DNA of 64,000 bases, from NCBI RefSeq assembly GCF_032854445.1, contig NC_088307.1:1490001-1554000 (forward strand), read 5' to 3'. Positions 55,901 to 64,000 of this stretch are shown here, in pieces (the first letter of the stretch is position 1; each line of letters begins with the position of its first letter). Under the pieces are notes generated by a model, which did not search any database, was not told the DNA's origin, and saw only the letters and a list, made by a program, of their open reading frames with translations. This DNA is from Liolophura sinensis (taxonomy: Eukaryota > Mollusca > Polyplacophora > Chitonida > Chitonidae). The position numbers and the translations under genes were made by a program.

Positions 55901-58900
55901 ATGGCTTAGACTATTATATGGAAAATACCTTCGACGCTAAAGCTAGAGTAAACGTTACGTCACCTTGCCCTCGATAATGGAAACGTGCTAAAGCTGTGTC
56001 AAGACGAAGTTTCACTAAGCTATTACTATGTTGAAAAACTCTTTAAAAAATATTTAATGTCAGTTTAAGATACTTTAAATCGTAGTTTTTCAGTGGTCAT
56101 AAGCATTTGTCACGTGCTGTCTTTCACTTTAAATTTCTCTCAGAAATTTGCAGTGTTCAAGGTAAATAAATGTCAGAAAATGCTACTTTTGGTGCCAAAA
56201 CGTTTACCCAGTGCTGTAATTCTTCAGCATTTAGACATGTTTGCAAGGTGTTTATTCAAGCATATTCTGACAACATTATTCTGTGTAGGCTGATAAAATT
56301 CTCAGCTTTTTGTGATGCCCTGACACTGGCCAATCCAAACAATGTTAGTAGTTTTGTCTTCAAAATCAAATTAAAAATGTGCATAAACTGCAGTGAAAGT
56401 TGCTCTTTAATATGCGAAAAGGTTGAGGAATTAGGGTAGTATATCTACCAAAGAAACCTCAAAACACTTTTCTGAGAGAATCAGAGCTCTCAGAGTCAGG
56501 TAATATGAGGAACTAAGTGATGGAGGGTCATTTGCCATAATGAATACGGAAAGCTTCAAAACCTCAGTCAACTAGAAACGAAAACCGCACACATCGACAG
56601 TTGTACATCGTTTGGAAGATAAACAGAATTTGTCTACTTTCTGTTTCATTTAACTAGGGAATGTATATTATGCGTCAAGTTGAGCTAATCACTGTTCCTG
56701 TTGGAATAAATCCAGATCACCTGAGCTTGTAAATCGGCAGGTTTATAATAGTTCCCGCCATGCACGAGATGCACGAGATGCGGGTTTCCTGTCAATTGTT
56801 TTGGTTTGTATCGACTTGGTATACGGTGGTGCACAGCAGGACGATCCTATATGTCAGCGTGTGTGTGTACAGCCTGCCAGTATGCAGGCTATAGGACGGT
56901 CCGTTCCGCCCAACTGCCTCTCTCCCTACCTTTCTGTCTCCCCGTCTCTGTGCTGATTGCACAGGTCGGCAGCACGAGTGTGTATGTGTTTCTCTACCCC
57001 GGGACACCGGCAACGCTGCTGAAATTAGGGCAGGGTGAGTTACAGTACCTGTCCCACGTGATGTATTGTCGATAGTGGTCAGCTAACCCCACGGATATAA
57101 AGGATTACAAACAGCGATACAGATAATTTCATTTGGACAGGTGAAAATGACGCTAGGCCTCGTGTGATGTGATTACCACTTGTGACACTCGACGCCTGGG
57201 GCTGATACGTTGGACTATCGAGGACAATTTCCCTAGGAGGGAGACGGGACGGACCCATGGGACGAACAGACCCTGTATCCTCACATATTACCTGAGGACG
57301 AAGTGATAATTTCCTTGTAGCTTGACCACATCCTGCCTGTCACTGGAGTGAGATGTACACTCTATTACATTTTACATTTTAAGCACTCAATGCAATAAAC
57401 AACAAAGGATAGGCCAGCTTTTGATTCTTTTCTAATTTAATTGGTTTAAAGTATCTCGAACGTTCGCTAAAATGACAGGTTTTGTCATTCCTAGGCAAAT
57501 GTTTATACCTGTTTGATAAAATACACAAGGCACTCTACCCGAAGTAAAACTGTGGCCCCACAGCAGTGTGTAGAATAACTAAGCGGCTGTTAGTCTGAAA
57601 ACTTGGCGGCAACAGACGAGTACGCTCTGAAGCCTCGCCTTACCTGTGCTCTGGTCTTTGAAGATGCCGCCTTTGTCAGGTAAGTATGTCTTTATTCAAC
57701 CAGTTTTTCAGGGTATGGTTCATTTTATGACCTGGCTTCTCAACAGCAAACATACTTGGCTGCTTATACATCATTCAAGCAATCATTCAACGCTAGAGTT
57801 TACAAGCATTGTGGGATCTCAAAACATCCTTGTGCGCATACTACAAGTAATAGGCACTTGTCCATTCTCATTCTGCTAGATTGTCTTTGTTATTTGAAAA
57901 AACAAATTTCTAAAAATATCCTCCGTTTCGAAAACTCCGGACTGCAGACCTAGGAAAAACAGAAGTTCAAGCAAAACTGTGCTAATCAAATTGCGTCCTT
58001 AAAATTTGAAGTTTAGAACAAAGAACTTTAATTCATAGGAAAAAAAATTCTCGGACTGTATACTTAGAATTCTAATTTTTCAGCACATGGCTTCAATTAA
58101 ATCAGTCTAAATTTAATAAGAAATATTTGGATAGAATTATATTTATTGACTGATGATTTGGGGAACTGTTGAGCGTTAATTAGAAATTTAGAGCCCTCCT
58201 ATAAAATTCGATGCCATTCGCGATTTGTCTGAAACCCTCCAGTTTGTCTGAAACCTTCATTTCTGGGAATATTTCTACTTCATAAATTTTCTGTAAAAAA
58301 TTGACTTAAATTTATTTGTTATATTCTTACGCAAAGCGCAGTAGCTTTATAGTCTACAGACTCGGCATTGATCTGCTGAATGCTATATTGTAATTTGTTT
58401 CTTAAACTAACGTATAGACATCGAGCAAAATGTCAAACAATGCTGAAATACCTATTGCTTAACCGTCGATTTACAATTAAATGACAGTAAAAGATTTCTT
58501 AATGACAAGTAGCTCGAAACTATCGTTGTTAATCTGAGTTCCCGGATGTAAAATACTTTTCATTTGTATTTTTGTTTTTGATAATAGCTTAGACCAGTCG
58601 AACAGGCGTGACTAAGACATAGTACAGTCCATACTCTCAAAAAATAATCCGTTAAATTTCACATAAATTTTGTCGTCAGTCATGCTAGAATTATTCTATT
58701 AATAATAATAATTATTATTGCAGCAGAATATTCTGTTAATTATAGTACACATATTCTATTAATTCAACGTAAAGATCGCTGTAAATTAACAGGATGTTAC
58801 GTTGAATATGACACAGTATGATGTTATAGTATCAAAATACATTTTACCATCACTCAGACAACAGATTTTCTGTTAAAATTAACAGATTTTTTTTTTATTT

Positions 58901-59505
58901 ACAGTGTCAGCGAGTTAATGTTTAGGGGCTTGAACCGTAATGTTTAAAGGTATATATATCGGTTATGTAAGAGCTTTACAGAATACATACATATAATTAA
59001 CATTATATATAGACAGAACCCATGCAAAACTATGATACAAAGTCAAAGTCAAAATAGTTAATTTTAAAAATTCGGTGAAAAAGCTATCTGTATATATTTA
59101 TAAAAATATATATAAAGACTTGGAATCTTGTGATCTAATATAGATGTCCACAATAGTCCGTAAATATTCTCTTCGTGGGAGAAAAGTTACATTTTTTGCA
59201 ACCCCAAAAAAAGGAAAATTACAAAGCCAGAAAAGTCAGTACGAGGAATAATTATCACACAATGGTCGTTAAACTTATTAAACAGCTGGATTTTACATAA
59301 TAAAATGCAGCTCATGGTGGGACGTGGGAAGGTCTGACCGGTAGATACAAAAAAGCCTTATTACAAATCACATGGCATATACAAAAGCTATTCTCAGATG
59401 TTCGCCATATACGTGGCGCAAATATTTTATTGTATGTCTTTTACCTTCGCCATTTTGAAACAGGTAGGCTACTTAGATAATAAAAGTTGATTACAAAATC
59501 ACTAT
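52911..59505. other. Long non-coding stretch, no supported gene
   Basis: About 6.6 kb of AT-rich DNA without a recognisable exon, RNA gene or long repeat. A G run interrupts an ORF at 54020-54457, which shows no domain. AT-rich palindromic pieces ('aataataattattatt', 'ttctgttaatt') lie at 58690-58910. Candidate short exons could easily be missed without homology or transcript data. Confidence 0.5.
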
Positions 59506-59509
59506 CAGC

Positions 59510-59635
59510 CTGCGAGCAACCTGCGCGTGGTCGTGGGGCCTCCTCGGACTCTTCACATCATTATACTGACCGGCGTCGCGTAAGTGAAATACCCGTCAGT
59601 GCTGCGTAAACACACCTAAAAATAATAAATAAATC
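59510..59635 (+). mobile_element. SINE 3' fragment, diverged
   Basis: 'gcctgcgagcaacctgcgcg', 'tggtcgtgggg', 'gcgtcgcgtaagtgaaatac' and 'gctgcgtaaacacacc' match the body and tail of the SINE at 17231 with several mismatches. Confidence 0.75.
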
Positions 59636-60074
59636 AAAATAACTATCAAGGGTGAATCCGCGAAATTTAGACTTTTAGAGTTTAGACTTTATGCAGGCGT
59701 ATCGCACCTGTTCTGACTCGCTTGGGATTGTAAGGTGCAATGCGTTCCTCTCTAGTCCTTTGTGTCAAGATTGGATGTACAGCTATAAAACATAAGTTAC
59801 ATAGTCTGACTCGCGGTGCGTGTCCTTGTGGTGTCTGGTACCTAGCTACAGCTCATGTGACCACAGATCACCCAATTACCTCTGCACACGCGGCGACACG
59901 GAATCCGGTCCATTTTTGGAACCTTTATTGTAATAAATACTATTGTTGATAAAACGTGTAACTGCTTGTATAAGTATAAGGGGTGTAATAATATCATTAA
60001 GACATGCACTAGAGAAAAAGTAATAAATTTGTATACAGTAGACGAAATCACTGTTTGAGCTGAAGTCTTGTTAC

Positions 60075-60560
60075 TGCCCATGCTTTATGATTGTGTCCAG
60101 TTCCGCGTTACCCGGGATAGAGGCTGGATATTCATCGTGTTGAATTAGATCGACACGTTAGATACACGAACAGTTGCAATCAAAGCACAACTGAGATACA
60201 TATACTATTGTTGACAACTTAGACACTAGCATGGTTCACATACATATACTATTGTTGACAACTTAGACACTAGCATGGTTCACATACATATACTATTGTT
60301 GACAACTTAGAAACTAGCATGGTTCACAATTGAATACTGATTTGACTCATTCACCTAGAACACTCCTCGCGTCGTTCCAAAATCATTGAAAACTGTTGAC
60401 TGCTTCTCTTTGCAAGATTTCCTCATAATTTCGTACTTTATATACTTTCTTAGTTCTTTGGTAGTTTGTGTTAAATGTCGTTTTGGGAATTGCCTTGCGA
60501 TTATTGACCTGGAACGTCCATCTTGGTTGACGGCTGGAATAAAAATGTCTGTTTAGACTC
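60075..60560 (+). repeat. Dispersed repeat family B, third copy
   Basis: Aligns in order with the GPCR intron segment 17990-18440, interrupted by a local tandem triplication. Shared blocks include 'tgtgtccagttccgc', 'gttgaattagatcgacacg', 'cacaactgagatac', 'atactttcttag' and 'ggttgacggctgg'. Confidence 0.75.
60196..60332. repeat. Tandem triplication, about 44-bp unit, inside family B
   Basis: Three near-identical copies of 'atacatatactattgttgac' followed by 'aacttagacactagcatggt'. The other family B copies have only one version. Confidence 0.9.
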
Positions 60561-60964
60561 ATAGATATAGCTGGAAAACAACCTTAACCCACAAGTTTGA
60601 TAATTGTACACGATATGTATGAATTCAAACGGAATAAAACTGTTATGACTGTAATGACTATGTTTGTATTTAATACAATTTTAACACAAAATAGAAAAAC
60701 ACGTAATCATTTGTACATTAACACACAATTGACGGAATAGTAGAAGTGTTTTTGTTAATCTATATATAAGATAAATGTCGAACAGAAAGACACACCCTGA
60801 TTTACCCATTTGTACACAAATAAGAGAATGGAGTCATCATTATTTGTCCAAAACTAATCTGCTGAGTTGACAGCATACTTTTTCTGAGTGATGGCAGACC
60901 ACGACATTGCTACAAACAAGTATGTGATATATGACAGATTTATTCTGTACATTCCAACAGAATA
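60561..60964. other. Non-coding spacer
   Basis: AT-rich unique sequence between family B and family A copies. No gene recognised. Confidence 0.5.
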
Positions 60965-61130
60965 CCATGAACGTATCCGGTGAAAAAGAGCCTCTTGTCA
61001 TTTACCTCAGTCAGGGTTTTATTCTAACTGTTCATGTAGATGCATAAATAGTAGTAATTTACAGGTCCCCCTAGCACCTTGGATTAAGGAGAATTAGGTG
61101 AAAAAAATACAGTGATGTTAATAACAATTT
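60965..61130 (+). repeat. Dispersed repeat family A, third copy
   Basis: Contains 'agcctcttgtcatttacc', 'cagtcagggttttatt', 'gatgcataaatagtagtaat', 'cctagcacc' and 'tttagtagacgcc' in the family order. Confidence 0.75.
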
Positions 61131-61399
61131 AGTAGACGCCACTGGTATAGAAGTGCTACATACTTGTAGCTTATTGAGGATTGAAACGAAAATACAAAAA
61201 TGCTAAAGTTTAATTTATTGAAGAGTAAAGAGAAAGACTAATCTGGTAATTCCTGGAAGAATGAAGGTAAAATGAGAAGAATGAACTGTTAATTCATTGG
61301 AGAGTGAAAAGAAAAGACATTCTATTAGTGTGGGGCGAAGGGGACGTTCATGTGTGTACCCTGAAACTTTTACCTGTTCAGATTTAGATATGCCCGTAA

Positions 61400-61925
61400 A
61401 CACTGTATAGCCATCGTCTACTGTTATATGATTCTGTGGACACCGTGTAACTGTTCAGTGATTCCCACGGACACCGTATGTCATTTACCAGTTATTACAT
61501 GTAAACACTGTATAGCCATCGTCTACTGTTATATGATTCTGTGGACACCGTGTAACTGTTCAGTGATTCCCACGGACACCGTATGTCATTTACCAGTTAT
61601 TACATGTAAACACTGTATAGCCATCGTCTACTGTTATATGATTCTGTGGACACCGTGTAACTGTTCAGTGATTCCCACGGACACCGTATACCATTTACCA
61701 GTTATTACATGTAAACACTGTATAGCCATCGTCTACTGTTATATGATTCTGTGGACACCGTGTAACTGTTCAGTGATTCCCACGGACACCGTATACCATT
61801 TACCAGTTATTACATGTAAACACTGTATAGCCATCGTCTACTGTTATATGATTCTGTGGACACCGTGTAACTGTTCAGTGATTCCCACGGACACCGTATG
61901 TCATTTACCAGTTATTACATAATCC
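61400..61925. repeat. Tandem repeat, 105-bp unit, five near-identical copies
   Basis: Units contain 'tatagccatcgtctactgtt', 'atatgattctgtggacaccg' and 'cagtgattcccacggacacc'. Copies differ at one short site ('gtatgtcatt' versus 'gtataccatt'). Because 105 is divisible by three, one frame stays open (35 residues per unit), but the product has no known similarity. Confidence 0.95.
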
Positions 61926-62098
61926 CACGGACACCGTACATCCTATGTATCCTTCAACAGTTATTAGATAACCCTGTTAGCCAATGAAGGCTGTAGTCTC
62001 CCTTGGTCTGGCACACTGACACGTGCTAGAACAGAGGTCGTAGTATGTTGTCACATAGGCTTGGTGAACTTATTTTCACTGCAGGCCTAATGTCCCTT

Positions 62099-62139
62099 AC
62101 GTCACTGTAATCACTGTGTTACAATGATTACAGTGACGT
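62099..62139. repeat. Perfect hairpin, 15-bp arms, 11-base loop
   Basis: 'acgtcactgtaatca' at 62099-62113 is the exact reverse complement of 'tgattacagtgacgt' at 62125-62139. 'gacgt' motifs also occur nearby at 62213-62232. Confidence 0.9.
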
Positions 62140-62354
62140 GAATCATTACGGCATGAAAAAGAGAACTGACGAGGTCTAATGCATTATCAACATACCGAAA
62201 AAATAATGAACGTCAATGACGTTCAATGACGTCTTAACTTAACGATGGTTCATTTCAGATGTTCATTTGTTGAAATACTCAAATTATTCCAAATCGTGAT
62301 GCTACATTTCCTTTTTATTATTTTTAATGTCAATATTCTTGTTGGATTTGTACA

Positions 62355-64000
<1,646 letters not shown>

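Noticed and set aside
57664-57685. Possible tiny first exon (ATG followed by five codons and GTAAGT)
   Set aside because: Good splice site, but too short to assess and no downstream exon found.
61428-61922. 164-residue ORF with a 35-residue repeat
   Set aside because: Frame kept open only because the unit is 105 bases. No homologous domain is recognised.

Overview
The window looks like nuclear DNA of a marine invertebrate, most probably a mollusc. This is inferred from an intron-containing class A GPCR gene, several tRNA-derived SINE copies with the 3' tail 'gaaatattcttgagtacg', AT-rich non-coding DNA and very abundant minisatellites. I could not run any database search, so family names rest on motifs and gene order.

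Bases 1 to about 12,480 are most of a Polinton/Maverick element, a virus-like large DNA transposon. Its genes are tightly packed in blocks of alternating strand. They cover a virion-associated set (double jelly-roll major capsid protein, packaging ATPase, membrane-active and coiled-coil proteins, several small membrane proteins), a retrovirus-type integrase, a protein-primed family B DNA polymerase and a Cys-rich zinc-ribbon protein. The copy is damaged: the capsid, ATPase and one small gene each carry a frameshift, another small gene has a stop codon, the integrase has two in-frame stops, and the polymerase has about five frameshifts plus a stop. No terminal inverted repeat and no adenain-like protease gene were seen. 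The left end probably lies outside the window.

Bases 12,600 to 22,000 hold short minisatellites and a two-exon GPCR gene (16,182 to 19,334) of 328 residues with canonical class A motifs. Its 2.2 kb intron carries a SINE. A second SINE family member has landed inside a 52-bp array at 21.1 kb.

Bases 22,390 to 33,410 are dominated by minisatellites. Several arrays with 34-40 bp monomers look like diverged relatives. Among them lies a decayed paralog of the GPCR first exon (28,067 to 30,630). In it, the segment coding intracellular loop 1 plus TM2 has been amplified about 35 times as a 69-bp unit. The intact gene still has near-identical 14-bp repeats spaced exactly 69 bp at the edges of that segment, which points to how the array arose. 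I consider this the most interesting feature.

Bases 33,400 to 48,830 carry SINE fragments, a possible Tc1-like transposase remnant, a 9.9 kb satellite of about 130 units of 76 bp with nested multi-unit duplications, and a 63-bp array. Bases 48,830 to 64,000 are mostly AT-rich non-coding DNA with copies of two dispersed repeats, a 105-bp array, a perfect hairpin and a long (TA)n. No convincing host gene was found there.
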